Below are positions 43,461-55,350 of a stretch of 57,374 nucleotides of DNA, piece after piece. The stretch is taken from assembly GCA_000697665.1 (NCBI GenBank), contig KL197751.1:209383-266756 (forward strand). The letters run 5' to 3'. The stretch's first letter is position 1. Every line of letters starts with the position of its first letter. The position numbers and the translations under genes are program-made. The notes under the pieces were generated by a model. That model was given only the letters and a program-made list of their open reading frames with translations, was not told the DNA's origin and ran no database searches. The DNA is from Jaapia argillacea MUCL 33604 (taxonomy: Eukaryota > Basidiomycota > Agaricomycetes > Jaapiales > Jaapiaceae).

Positions 43461-43951
43461 AGGTAAATATAGACATGGCAGTTTGATGGCGGTGATCGGT
43501 TGACGTGTTGGTGCTGTGAGGTGCTGTGGCGAAGGGTTTGGAGGCGAAGTCATTTTGAAATTCAGTCCTTGCCCAATCATCGCCTCTTGTCGCGCAACGT
43601 CATAGTTAGCTTGTAGTTAGCCCGACACTATGCGCTTCAAGTTTCTTTGTGGCCCTGTGCACTTGCTAGTCTGCTCACCGCCCTTGGTCAACCTCGAATA
43701 ATACCAAACACGATCTCAGATCGCCTTTATTGTCCCTCTTTGGCTATTCAGCTCATTTCGTGATGTAACTGCACGACTCAATATGATCGACGTCAGGGCC
43801 TAATCATATCAATCGCACCCAATCAGCGTCCTTGGACCTGCATGCAGGCACCTGGAGGTCGGCGGGTTTATCAAGCCAGTGGACAAGCTTCAAACCTTCA
43901 TCCGCCCATCCCCTTGCTGTGATCTTCTCCCTTCGACCGCGGTAGCTTGGC
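43461..43951. other. Upstream region of MscS copy 2
   Basis: No gene, repeat or clear TATA box is seen. The region shares no long similarity with the upstream regions of copies 1 and 3. Confidence 0.35.
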
Positions 43952-46900
43952 ATGGCAGGCCCTACCCAACTTTATGACGCCGTGGAACTCCAGTACCAGA
44001 ACCGTGGTCAAGGCGCTTCGAGGAACGCCCGAGGTTAAGCGCCCCACCTATCTTCTTCATCCCCGTTTCTTACTTTCAAGGATACCGAAATAGGCGCCTC
44101 GTCTCCTCACGACGTAGATATTGAAGCATATCCTCCCCAATATCAACCGCGAGTCACAGAAGATGACGAGGACGACGGTTATATCGAGGACGGTGACGAT
44201 GAACTGAAGAAGGGCGCCTACCACTCGGCACCCACCCATGGCAGAGGTTCGAGTTGGGATCTGCTTTCTGGCGGGTTGAAGAGGTTTGAGTCCAAGGTCG
44301 ACGAGTTTGATACAAGGAATGCGAGTCAACCCTTCCTGTCGTTTGCAGAGGGCGATATGCCAAAGGACAAGGTAATATGAACGCATCCCTTGGTTCTACT
44401 CTCACTAACTAACTTGCCTTTAGTTTTCAAGGATGTATAACTATCTCCTCAATGTTTCGATCGTCACGCGCTGGCTCTTGTTCATCATCCCCGTCCTGGC
44501 GATCCTTTGGATACCAGGGATCCTTGGTCTTACGAGTTTCCCCAACGCAAAGGTTTGTAATACCTTCCTCGATGCCTCCTCCTTGACCTTCATGGCTTTC
44601 CATTTCGTAGGTGTGGGGAGTGCCTTTAATGTGGTGGAGCAGCTGGTTGACGTGCGTTTGGGGAGGTTGGTGGTTCGCGTACGCTGCTTCGTGAGTTCGT
44701 TTTGAATATCCATCATACACATCCTCACACTCCGCAATTATGCAGGCGAATTGTTCCAAGCGTGGCCCGTGCGACGATAGGCTTGGTCGCAGTTGGAACT
44801 CGGCGTTACATCGATTGGCTTTCAATTCTGCATAGGTCCGTCACTGGCTTCTCACTCTTCGCAAGTCGCTCATTTCGTGTTCCGTAGATACGTTGCACTC
44901 TTCGGATGGACCCTAGGTATATGGATCGCCTTCAACCCTTTGATTCTTCGTCACTACACTGGTTCAAACGCCGGTTACAAGACGATCTTGAATACGATGT
45001 CGAAAGCTTTATGTTCATTCTGTCTTTGTGCCGGCCTCTTGGTTGCCGAAAAGCTGGCTATCCAGGTGATTGCGGGGAAGTTCCATCAGAGATCTTACGC
45101 TGGTTAGTCCCTCTCAACCCATCGTTTCCTTAGATCAGACAGATTTCTGATATATGTCTGGCTCTTCCCCGTCTCGTTTTCCATAGAGCGAATCTCGGAG
45201 CACAAACTCGCGATGAAAATCCTGACAATCCTCTACACTCGCTCGAGTGACATTCCCACACGTTCCGACACCATGCGTGATGGTTCAAACAACAAGCGCG
45301 GTTCTATGGCGACCTCGAAAGTTCTCTTGAGGAAGGCCTTGAAAGGTGTGCAGGCTGCTGCGACTACTACGACTACGGTACTGGGGAACATGGCTTCTGA
45401 GATGGCTGGAAGGTGAGTACTCGAGATGTCAGATCGATACGTGGCGTGTAGCTGACTGACTGTTGGATGGGTATCCAGTCGAGTTTTGCAACCGAATTCA
45501 CCAGAAGCGAAGGTCGAGACTGCTCTCTCCTCTCCCGAAAAGTCTCGTATGGTGCGATTCCCTCATTCTGCATATTCCTATAGTGGCTGATCGCCAGGTA
45601 TCGTTACTTTCAGCTCGCGCGAAGACTGTTCTACTCCTTTGTCAGGAAAGGACAAGACCATCTCGTCATCGATGACCTTGCAAAGTTCTTCCCTACTCAG
45701 GAAGATGCCGAAACGGCGTTCGCGTTTTTCGACAAGGATGGGAATGGTGATGTCTCTCGGGACGAAGTCGACCTCGCTTGCATGTGAGTGTATATCCCTC
45801 CTTTGATTAAACTCGATTCTGACCTGGATGTGATCCTTTTAGTGAATGTCACAGGGAACTGCTATCCATCGAGCACTCGATGCGAGATTTGGATAATGCA
45901 GTGGGGCGATTAGATGATATTTTCATGACGGTATATACCATCGCTGCTATCTTGCTCATCCTCGTGATGCTGGTACGTTCGCTGTCGCATGATAACTTAC
46001 CGAGTTGACAGCCATTGTGTATGTCAGGATATGCAACTCTTGACGCTGGTTACTGCCGGCGGCACTTTACTTCTCGGTACATTGCTCTCGTCCACTTCGT
46101 CGATGATGTCGCTAATAAGCTTGAACAGGGTTGAGCTGGCTTATCGGTGGAAGTCTACAAGAAGTCTTGACTAGTATCATCTTCCTCCTCGTCAAGCATC
46201 CGTTTGACGTTGGCGATCGAGTTAACATGGTCGACGGTAACTTTACGGTCAAGGAGATCAGGTTACTCTCGACGATCTTTTTGGATTCGAATGGTACTAC
46301 CGTACAAGCTCCGAACATGATGCTGAACCAGAAGGTGAGCGAGTTCGTTCATGGTTTGTTCGCTGTCGTCCCCTGACGCTCGTGATCCACGTTGCGTAGT
46401 TCATTCAGAATTATCGCCGGAGTCCTCAGGTACTGTCTTGCGTTTTTGTCTGAGCCTCGCAACCTGACCCTTCCTTGTGCAGATGTCAGAACCGTACAAG
46501 TTTGATGTGGAATATTCGACAACGTTTGAGCAACTCGAGAATCTTCGGGATAAGATGTTGGATTTTCTTAGCAACCAAAGCCGAGACTTTTTCCCCGTTT
46601 TCGACGTAGTCGTAATGGGTGTGTACTCTCTCCACTTCAACCAGGGGGTTCTACTCACCTGTTTTACGCTTTGATAGACTTTCCGGATCAGAGGAAAATG
46701 ACCCTGAAAGCAGATATCCCATACAAGAGTAACCTCCAGCACGATGCACTCAAGGGTTCGCCTCTCCTCTCCCACATCTCAACATACACTAACTATTCCT
46801 CCCTTATTTCAGCTACACGTCATAACAAATGGATGTGCGCTCTCAAGGCCGCTCTAGAAGAATGCGAGATCTATGGTATCGACGGCAACCCTAACAAAGG

Positions 46901-47407
46901 ACCTAAAGTGTCGCGTTACACCCTGGTGCCCTGGGATAACATTGAGTCGGAGGACGCGCAGAAGAAGGAGAAGAAGGAGAGGAAGGAGAAGGAGGCGGAA
47001 GCGGAGGGTAGGGGGATTATGCCTGAGGAGGGTTGGAGGTTGACTGGGAATAATGCTGCGGCGGGTTCGTACATATTTGCCCTGATCTTTCTCGGTGCTG
47101 ACTCGGGGGTTTGTAGCTGATGCATCAGAGATAATCATCTTTGGTGACGCACAGCAGGTACGAGTCTTCATTATTTTCCCCTCCCTCGACAGCTTACCAA
47201 CGATGCTCCGACGCCTAGCTCCGCGCTTCCAAAACCCAACGAAGGACCGAAACCGGACTACGAAGTCGTTCCACTACTCAGTCATCTGGGCCAGCCGTCT
47301 CCTCTCCTCTTGCTATCAACACGGGGACTATGCGTGGGGAGACGGAGGTTATGACACCTACTACATCGACCACCAAGGTTCGGATTTTCACCCGGGAGCA
47401 GCGATGA
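43952..47407 (+). CDS. EF-hand mechanosensitive channel (MscS family), copy 2
   Basis: Eighteen exons join in phase to give 817 residues: 43952-44033, 44094-44371, 44424-44552, 44611-44690, 44746-44835, 44888-45102, 45187-45412, 45479-45551, 45614-45783, 45843-45972, 46028-46076, 46129-46334, 46400-46429, 46483-46618, 46678-46755, 46813-47064, 47117-47157, 47219-47407. An acidic N terminus precedes four hydrophobic spans ([19 protein letters not shown]-type [40 protein letters not shown]). An EF-hand loop [12 protein letters not shown] lies at about 431-442. The MscS pore and beta domain ([34 protein letters not shown]) starts near 508. This is the fungal Msy1/Msy2 architecture, channels of ER or other internal membranes tied to calcium and osmotic response. 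The tail has a long Lys/Glu stretch (about 715-735). Confidence 0.9.
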
Positions 47408-48298
47408 GAGGATTAGCCTTGGGTGGTTTTGGGGGTTATGTATTATGTTGGGCTTCATGTTGTTTATGAACCGCACGCGGTCTGTGTATATACTTAGTGA
47501 CATCTCATCGCTATCACAACATCTAGCGAGGCGCGAGGCAAGATCTGGTTTCCGCGGGTGAAGAACAGTAACGTTGCAGGCGTACGGAGAATGGTCGGCA
47601 GTCAGCGGTTCTTCAACCTTGAGTCGGAACTAAACCTGTCTTGTGCAATTCTTCAGCCTTGCTTGCACCGCCTGCTAACCCACTGTGACTGCGCTCGGAA
47701 TATACCCGTCTCCAGCCGACGTAACCAGTTCCCTCTTTCCAAAAGCCCTATGCTCCCCAGGATATCGACTGGTGCCTGAGTCGAGCTGCAAATCATACAT
47801 CGAACCCATAGCTTGTTCATATACTGAATATCGGCAGTCGTGACCTTTGCCCACTCCGCCTCGCCTCATCCGCCATGAAATCGTCGTGCACTCATTAGCG
47901 CCCAGGAACCCCCGGCACCTCCACCTTTGCCGCTCATTCCCCTCATCTGATCTGCTGTTTTACCATCCGATTTGTCCAGACCAGTCTTCTCCACCCAGCG
48001 CTTCTCCATCGATCCTCTTTGAGTCAAGTTTCACCCGTTGTTTTGTCTTGCGGCTTGCGCGGTATCGGGTTTTTGCTTCTTTGAGTTGCGATACCTTAGA
48101 TAAGATCAAAATCGCTGTTGTCGACGCTCCGAATGGTATGCTATGGATCAATCTCATCAGGCGCGAACCAATCAAACCCTTGCCCTCTCTCGCCATCTCC
48201 CACCCCTGCATCGCATGTACTGATTGACCTCCCGCAAATGGCTTCGGACGTGAAGCTCAACCGAAAGTCTGCTATTTTTAAGCAGGCTTGCAGCTTGC
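47408..48298. other. Intergenic region between MscS copies 2 and 3
   Basis: From about 47555 this is the 5' flank of MscS copy 3 and aligns with 9468-10282 upstream of copy 1. No gene is seen. Open frames in it occur in both flanks but carry indels and stops relative to each other. Confidence 0.5.
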
Positions 48299-48305
48299 TA
48301 TAATA
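48299..48305 (+). promoter_or_regulatory. TATA-like motif of MscS copy 3
   Basis: TATAATA lies 86 bases before the ATG at 48385, conserved with copy 1 (87 bases). A CGAGTTTCGGTCGAAAGC stretch follows in both copies. Confidence 0.45.
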
Positions 48306-48384
48306 CCCCGAGTTTCGGTCGAAAGCTTCCGCTTGCTCTCTTCGCCCACTCTACTACACCTGCGCCTATTCTGTTTGAAGTCCA

Positions 48385-51300
48385 ATGGCGGGACGTCCTC
48401 AATACTACGACGCAGTTGAACTACAGAACCAGGAACATGGCCGTGGCACACCAGGGATGCCTAGCCGATACTCTGGGGGTATGTCCCATCCCGTCCTCCC
48501 ATTTCCATGAGCCAGCTGAGCTCAACGTCTCATGATCGCAGACGTCAGTCCCCCAGGCTATACTCCCCCACCTGGTTCTACTCCCTACGACCTAGAAGGC
48601 GGTCCAAGAGATCTTAAGCACAACCTTTACGACGCACCTCCCGACCACCGTTCCAGAAGTTCCACTTATAGTCTGCTGAAGAAGGTAGAACAAGACTTCG
48701 ACGGTTTTGATCCGAGGAAGGCGAGTCAATCTCATCTGACTTACGCCGAGGGTGATATGCCCAACGACAAGGTAATGTTCATGTGCCCTATGTATCCGCC
48801 CGTGATTACTGTCCTGATAGCCAATAGTTTTCGAAATTCTACAACTATCTTTTGAACGTATCGATCATCACTCGATGGTTCTTGTTCATCGTTCCTGTCC
48901 TAGGGATAATTTGGATCCCTGGAATTTTGCAACTCACCACCTGGCACGATTCCAATGTTCGTTCTTCCTTCACCTCCATGTGGCCATCCCTCCTCACCAT
49001 TCTTGTGCTCGACAGCTTTGGGGGGTGGGCTGGATGTGGTGGAGCAGTTGGTTGACCTGTTCGTGGGGAGGTGAGCAACTTATGCCGCAACTTTACTTGT
49101 CTGGCTAAACTGTTTTCCTCGGTTAGGCTGGTGGGCTGCCCTCGCCGCTGCGTGAGTGTTCAGCATGACTGGTCAGACAAAGTGTTTACTCAGACCTGAC
49201 GCTGGTGCAGTAAAATCCTCCCAAAGCTTTTTCGCGCCACGATCGGCTTGGTCGCAGTCGGGACTCGCAAATATACACATTGGATGCTAGAGTTGGAACG
49301 GTACGCCCTCGCGCCCCTCCCGTCCTCGTCTCGATCATTTCCTTCGCATTTCACTGGGACCGCACACACTCACTCACTAACGTGGTATTCAGATTTAACG
49401 CGTTGTTGGCATGGAGTGTCGGAATTTGGATCGCCTTCAGCCCCCTCATCCTCGTCCATCAAGTCCACCCTGCGAGTACCCAAAACGCATCGACTCTATC
49501 AATAATCGGGAAAGTTCTGTGCGGCCTTACTCTCTCCTCTGCCTTGTTGCTTTTCGAGAAGATATTTGTTCAATTTATCGCGACGATGTTTCACGAGCGG
49601 TCCTCTGCCGGTTAGTCATCCCGTTATCTAACTTGTCCTTTGTTTGCATTCTGACGCCTGATTTGCGTGTCTGGTTTTTGTGCTCGCTATAGAACGCATC
49701 GAAAGTCTTAAACAGGCCATGAAGATTCTTACGCGTCTCTACACCTACTCGAAAGATATCTCACATATTGAAGCATTACCTGACGGACCCACCAAAGTCG
49801 AAAGCAAACCAAAGGTGCTTTTCCAGAAGGCGATGAAAGGGGTTCGGGATGCTGCGACCACCACCACCACGGTTCTGGGGAATGTTGCCTCTGAGATCGC
49901 TGGAACGTAAGTAGAGATTTCCCACTCTGTTGGAGTGGTTTGCTTGCTCAACGGCGAATAACGACAGTCGCATGTTGCAACCGAATTCGCCAGAGGCGAA
50001 GGTGAAAACGGCCCTGGAGTCATCGGATGGTTCCCTCTGGGTACGTTTGTGCTCTTCCAAACTATCTGGCCACAGCGCTTTTGAGCAAAGTCTTTGCTAG
50101 CTTGCTCGGCGACTATTCTATTCGTTTGTCAAGCAACCTGTTACGAAAGACACTTTTCTGGTCGTACAAGATATCATTCCATTTTTCAAGACCCAGACTG
50201 ACGCTGCTGAAGCGTTTGCTTTCTTCGACAAAGATGCGAACGGCAATGTGTCTCGAGACGAAGTAGATCTTGCTTGCCTGTAAGTGCCGCCTCTTGTGAC
50301 GATTTTCAATGAGACTGAGCGGAAATCGATCCGTCAGGGAGAGTCACAGGGAGCAAATCGCCATTGAGCACTCGAAGCGCGACCTCAAAAATGCGGTGGG
50401 ACGTCTGGATAGTCTCCTCATGTTTGGATGGGGTCTCGGTTCTACTTTGATTTTCGCCTTACTTCTGGTACGTTTATCCTCACCTTCACTACTCAACTTG
50501 GTGAATTGATCATCTCATATCCTGTTGCAGGATATGGCGGCATTGAAGCTATTTACCACTTGGGGAGCAACTCTTCTTGGTATTTCTTCCTGTGGACTCT
50601 CTTAGATGTGTTAGGGCACTGACAAATCTATGCAGCCTTGAACTGGCTCTTCGGAGGTAGTCTTTCAGAAATTTTGATCAGCGTCATATTCCTCCTCGTC
50701 AAACATCCCTTCGATGTTGGTGATCGGGTGGACCTTCCCGAGGGCAGCTATACTGTCAAGGAGATCCTGTTGCTTTCTACTATTTTCTTGGATTCGAATG
50801 GGACATTTGTACAGGTGCCAAACGCGATTTTGAACACCAAAGTGAGCCATCAGCCGATTCATGCGCGATGTTATTGTTGACCAACATACCTTTCCTGGAA
50901 AGTACATTCAAAATATTCGCCGAAGCCCCCATGTACGATACACCCCTCTTTCCGCGGATCATCCCTGATTCCATGATGCTTAGATGTCGGAGCCGTTCAA
51001 ATTTGATATTGATTTCGGAACCCCTTTCGATCAACTGGAGAACTTAAGAGACAAGATGATCACATTCCTCAAAGCCAACAGTCGGGACTTTTTCCCTGTC
51101 TTTGATATAGTGATAATGGGTGAGTCCGTCTCTACCTCTATGGGATGATCTACTCACCTGTCGTTCGCAGATATTCCGGACCAGAAGAAGATGAGTTTGA
51201 AGGTAGATATCAAGTACAAGAGCAATCTGCAACTTGATGCTGTCAAAGGTTCGCACTGCCTCTCGTAGCTCTGTTCTTCAAGGCATTGACCGTCACACGT

Positions 51301-51888
51301 CCAGTCAAACGTCGCAACAAGTGGATTTGTGCTCTCATGCAGGCTCTCACTGAATGCGAGGTCTACGGTCCAAGTGGAGGTCCTAGTCCGCCATCGGTTT
51401 CCAGATACACGGCAGTTCCCTGGGAAAACGTGGAGGCCACTGATCTCAAGAAGAAGGAGAAAGATGAAGCCGAGGCAAGCGCCCCGAAGAAGGTCATGCC
51501 GGAGGGAGGCTGGCGTTTAACGGGACACAATGCCGTCGCTGGTACGTGGTTTCGTACACCTTCGAGTGGTGATTATTTCATTGACTGCCTTGCTTCCCAG
51601 CCGATGCCTCGGCGGATGTAGCTGTCTTCGGTGATGCACAGGAGGTAAAGTGCTTGGACAATCATTTGTTGCTATATGCTGATTGATGATCATTTCACGC
51701 AGCTCCGTGAATCCAAGGCTGATGCAAGAACTGCGGCTCTCCTAAGCAGGTCAACTACAGCTTCATCCATCCCCTCAGTCTCCACTCGCAGCTCTTTACC
51801 TCCGCTTACGACCAGCCCAAGTTCTTCAACTGACGAGCCAGAGGTGTCGACCCCCAAAGTTCCGCTTTTCACTCGTTCTCAGAGATAA
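48385..51888 (+). CDS. EF-hand mechanosensitive channel (MscS family), copy 3
   Basis: Nineteen exons join in phase to give 800 residues: 48385-48478, 48542-48771, 48828-48956, 49016-49070, 49127-49151, 49211-49300, 49393-49610, 49693-49906, 49968-50040, 50101-50279, 50338-50467, 50531-50579, 50636-50841, 50903-50932, 50984-51119, 51171-51248, 51305-51541, 51601-51644, 51703-51888. Spans: about 122-145 (RWFLFIVPVLGIIWIPG), 152-175, 208-228 (LLAWSVGIWIAFSPLIL) and 248-270. The EF-hand loop DKDANGNVSRDE is at about 419-430. A last membrane helix and the MscS domain (LFGGSLSEILISVIFLLVKH, then [14 protein letters not shown]) begin near 465-496. The Ser/Thr-rich tail ends TPKVPLFTRSQR, matching the end of copy 2. 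It has one intron more than copy 2, inside the second membrane span. It should act as a calcium-sensitive, tension-gated channel of internal membranes; this comes from the family and is not shown here. Confidence 0.9.
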
Positions 51889-52594
51889 AGCGACACACGT
51901 GATTTCCTTCTTGATTTCTTCCTGGGTCTTATCGATTTGTGTTATGATATCGTATCGTAGAAATTCGTGGATTGGTGTATCGACATCTACTCTTGCGTAC
52001 AAGAATACAGCTTCATCCACTACAGGCATCAAGATTGTGGGCGAGCAAATCATGGAATAGTGTTAAAGGGTGGATGCAACGATGAATCGTGGGGGTAGAT
52101 GTAAGGAAGGCGAAGCGCCATAGACCTAGTTCTATGAATAATTCGCTTTCCCCCCCTTTCGTCATTCTTTCTCCCAGCCCTTGGACCCCAACCCCACTGC
52201 CATCTGTCACTCAAGCACGAAGCCATCACTCGCATACCATTCCCAGCACACGAACGAGCCCAAGACCATACCAATCTCACCGCCTCCGACAGAATTAACT
52301 CGGGCAACCGTTTCGGCTTCCTGGCGTCTTTCACGCTGACATCCTCTGTCTCTCGCAACCCGAAAGACGCAGACGCTTCGACCAGTCTTCACTCCATTCA
52401 GGCCCGTGGCATTGTAACCCGGAAACCACCTCGCCGCCTTGCCTGCATCCTCCGAGTTCAGTTGGTGTGGGGAAAGGTAAAGCTTCAAAGATCAAGAGCC
52501 CTTTTAAATGCTTGACGGTTCGGTCTGCGGCTTGCTCTGCTTTCCACCTTACCAACGCATTCTCCACTCCAGATTTCCCGGTAACCTATCGTTA
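51889..52594. other. Upstream region of the protoglobin gene
   Basis: No gene is seen. Open frames on the minus strand (52013-52567) are short, overlap in different registers and show no domain. In-frame sequence also runs upstream of the chosen protoglobin start (to 52508) without support. Confidence 0.35.
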
Positions 52595-53627
52595 ATGTCG
52601 TCTGTTTCATATCACGATCCTCTTGCTACACCGGTGATGGAGAAATCGCGCCCGTTCGTCTCCACCGAGCATCTCAATCCATTGGACGAGCACGATGCCG
52701 CATCCATTCTCTCAGCCCCTACAACTGTGAGCAATACTGGCAGTGACGATTCACACGAGCCGATGCCTCAAAAACGTCCTGTCGTTTTCACGCAAGAGGT
52801 TGACCCAGTCTTCATCCGCGTGTCGCTGGACGATCGCATTGCATACCTCACCTATTTCTTCGGATTCACTTCCCACGACGCGAAGATCATCAGCAGGATT
52901 GCGCCCTTGGTCAACGGTCTCATCCCAGACCTAGTTGATGATATGTACGCGACGCTGTTCGAGTTTGATATCACGAAGAAGGTCTTTATGCAGAGGAATC
53001 AAGTACGTAATCAATCTATCAGTCGTTCTCCGAAACGTTCCTGAATTTCAAGGATAGGACTTCGATGGTCCTCTCCCTTCAAAACTTGCAGATCTGACCT
53101 TGGATAGCGCACAAATCACATTCCGAAAAGTGGGTTTTTATCTCTTGCTACACCCTATCCCATCTAACAACCTCGATCAGGTTTTCATGAAGTCCTGGGC
53201 ACGGCGAGTCCTGACCTCCGACTATACCTCAGGAAAGACTTGGGTGCATATGGACAAAGTTGGGATCATGCGCACGGGCGTTTCGCCCTTCAAGCATCAG
53301 CGAACAATGGGCATCGCGCCGCTTAATGTATCATGTTCGTTGTTGCTGAACTCCTATCCTGTTGCCCTGATTTTGATCGCTGACATCTTTCGTTCTGGTG
53401 AATAGACCGCGATTGCGCTCTCATGTTAGGACGGGTCCACCAAGTTTTGATGCGGGCCGTTCTCAAAGTGCCCAATGAGAAGCTCAACCCGGATGATAAG
53501 GTTGAGGCCATCACAGCGATTAACAAGGTTCGTCCTTTTAGTCTGCCATTGCGACATCACCCTAATCAACCCTCAGATCATCTGGATACAAAACGACCTC
53601 TTCTCCCGCCATTACATCAAAGAGTAA
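52595..53627 (+). CDS. Protoglobin-type heme-domain protein
   Basis: Five exons (52595-53002, 53058-53129, 53181-53334, 53406-53527, 53577-53627) give 268 residues. After about 70 disordered residues the globin-sensor fold begins: DDRIAYLTYFFGFTSHDA, then PLVNGLIPDLVDDMYATLF. DFDGPLPSKLADLTLDSAQI and TSDYTSGKTWVHMDKVGIM follow, then YRDCALMLGRVHQVLM and the last helix IIWIQNDLFSRHYIKE. This matches fungal protoglobins, single-domain relatives of globin-coupled sensors that bind heme and small gases; no output domain is attached. Residue 191 (CGC, Arg) stands where I expect the proximal heme His of the family, in the context KVGIMxTG. His183 and His199 are nearby. The exon 3 donor at 53335 was chosen to keep the conserved YRDCAL in frame. 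Confidence 0.85.
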
Positions 53628-54072
53628 ATGGCCACTCAAGCCCCCTTAAACTCTCGCTCGGTGCTGCTAGTTTTTGAGAGACTGAGGGCGAGATATCTCT
53701 AAGCCGGGTCACGCTGCGTGGGTTGGGGTTTGTGACCGTTGGTGATCTCGCGGATGTTGTTTATCTTTCCCAAGATGTGGCCGGGGGGAGGGGGGGGAGG
53801 CTTGTACAGCATATCAGTCTCACTGTAGTTTTCACGACTTCACGCATGGGTTTTGGTCTTCCATATCTATTGGCTTGTCAATCAATACTCACGGCTAGCC
53901 ACGCTCATAGGCGTCCACGCTGGTAATTCACATCCTTGAACGATCGTCCTTCCTTCCAGGCGAATTTCGACCCCCAATTCCCAAATGCGAAATTATAAAC
54001 TGAGAAGACGATAGTGAGACCTGCTACAGGTAAGAGTATATCACTGCAGGGTGCGTATTGCAGTTGTATCCT
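53628..54072. other. 3' intergenic region of the protoglobin gene
   Basis: The protoglobin gene and the minus-strand gene converge here. A G-rich run (GGGGGGAGGGGGGGAGG near 53781) is present. No gene is recognised. Confidence 0.35.
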
Positions 54073-55350
54073 TCATGCCAGCTCCGATTCCTCCGCGAGT
54101 GATACACGTTGGTACGTCGGGCGATACGACGCAGAAGGGTACTCCGGACCTGTACTCGAACCCGCGTTCGCACCAACTTTCTCATCGCCGTCTAAAACTC
54201 TGCGAACTTGTACAGCCCATGCCACAGTTCCCAAAGTAAACGGTTCCCTCTTCCGCTCCCCGTCCCCAACCCCCATTCCAAGCAACAGAGCCAAAATCGT
54301 CGCGACACCCATAAATGAGGCGTAAACGATGAAAAGCGGCTTGCTAGATGCAAAGGCCAATCGTGGTTCTTCTTGCTCAGCCTCAACGGAGACGGTAGTG
54401 AACGTCGGGATAGCTGAGCCGGTTGAATCGTACCCGTCGGTATAAGCTTTAGAAGCAGAACCGAAGAAAATATCCATGTTGTTATTGATAGACTCGATAT
54501 CGAGTGGTGGTACACCCATTGGGTAATTGGTGAGGTTGAAGGAAGGATCGACGAGGAAGAGAAGTTCGCAGATGTAATTGATGATCATCTTTGCTGTGTT
54601 TTGTGGTTCTTGTTCGCTGACGGGTCCGAGCAGGCCTGAGGAGAGGATGACGTTGGCAGCTGAGATTGGTATGTTTCCTACTGTCGAAGGGAGTCCTGAT
54701 TGGGCAACCGTAAGTGTGTTGTCGACGTCGAGTCGTACGGGACCACCCGATACAGATGGTTTGGGGTCGCAAAGGAGGATAGTTGTTAAGGGTGTTGTCG
54801 AGTTGGTTAGGTTGTAGGCGGATGGGATACCGGTTAGGTCCAGGAAATAGTACGAGCCATGCACCATGAGGGATTGGTTTCCACCTTGAATGATATAGGC
54901 CGAAAGACTACTGTTGGCTTGGAAATCCGTTTGTGCGAGAGGTAGAATGGCTTGGAGGAAGGGTCAGTAGGAAGCTGAAAACCGAACCAAGGGAATTCAG
55001 AAAACTCACTACCATGAGTCGTCGCTGGCAAATTCGAAATAGAACCGAGTTCATCCCCGACCGTCCAATTGATATTGTTGACGGTGTATATAGGTGCAGC
55101 TCCGAATAACTCTGCAAGAGTCGGTACCTCCCATTGGCAAGCAAACTCATATTGCACAACGTCGCTCGGATACTCAATCGCTCCACTCCCGTTCGATGGT
55201 AACCCAAGTGGTGGCCAACCGACGATCCAACCCTTCGGATTCTCATAACCATACCTCGACTTTTCGACTTGTTCCAAACGGGTGATGAGCCATGCTCTCT
55301 CGATAGTGTCATATGTGCTGTGATGGAATTCGAAAGGTATGCCGAGGGTG
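54073..55350 (-). pseudogene. Membrane glycoprotein gene, 5' end missing
   Basis: Coding sequence starts abruptly near 55350 (GIPFEFHHSTYDTIERAWL), without a start codon and preceded by an in-frame stop. It continues through one intron (about 54951-55014, after PATTH) to the stop at 54073. The visible part has many Asn-x-Ser/Thr sites (NLTNST, NSSLS, NQS), then one membrane span near the C terminus (LFIVYASFMGVATILALLLGM) and a basic cytosolic tail with YRPTYQRVSL. This is the C-terminal end of a large extracellular-facing membrane protein type common in mushrooms. About 350 residues remain and the rest is lost. The break coincides with the repeat-rich stretch at 55351-55530. If an upstream promoter were fused, a short product is conceivable, but I call it broken. 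Confidence 0.65.

Noticed and set aside
43952-44093. Acceptor at 44080 for the first intron of MscS copy 2
   Set aside because: It gives a stop soon after the junction. The next AG (44093) joins in phase to [15 protein letters not shown], which leads into the conserved exon 2.
52050-52488. Minus-strand open frames before the protoglobin gene
   Set aside because: They overlap each other in different registers, show no domain and lie in a probable promoter region.
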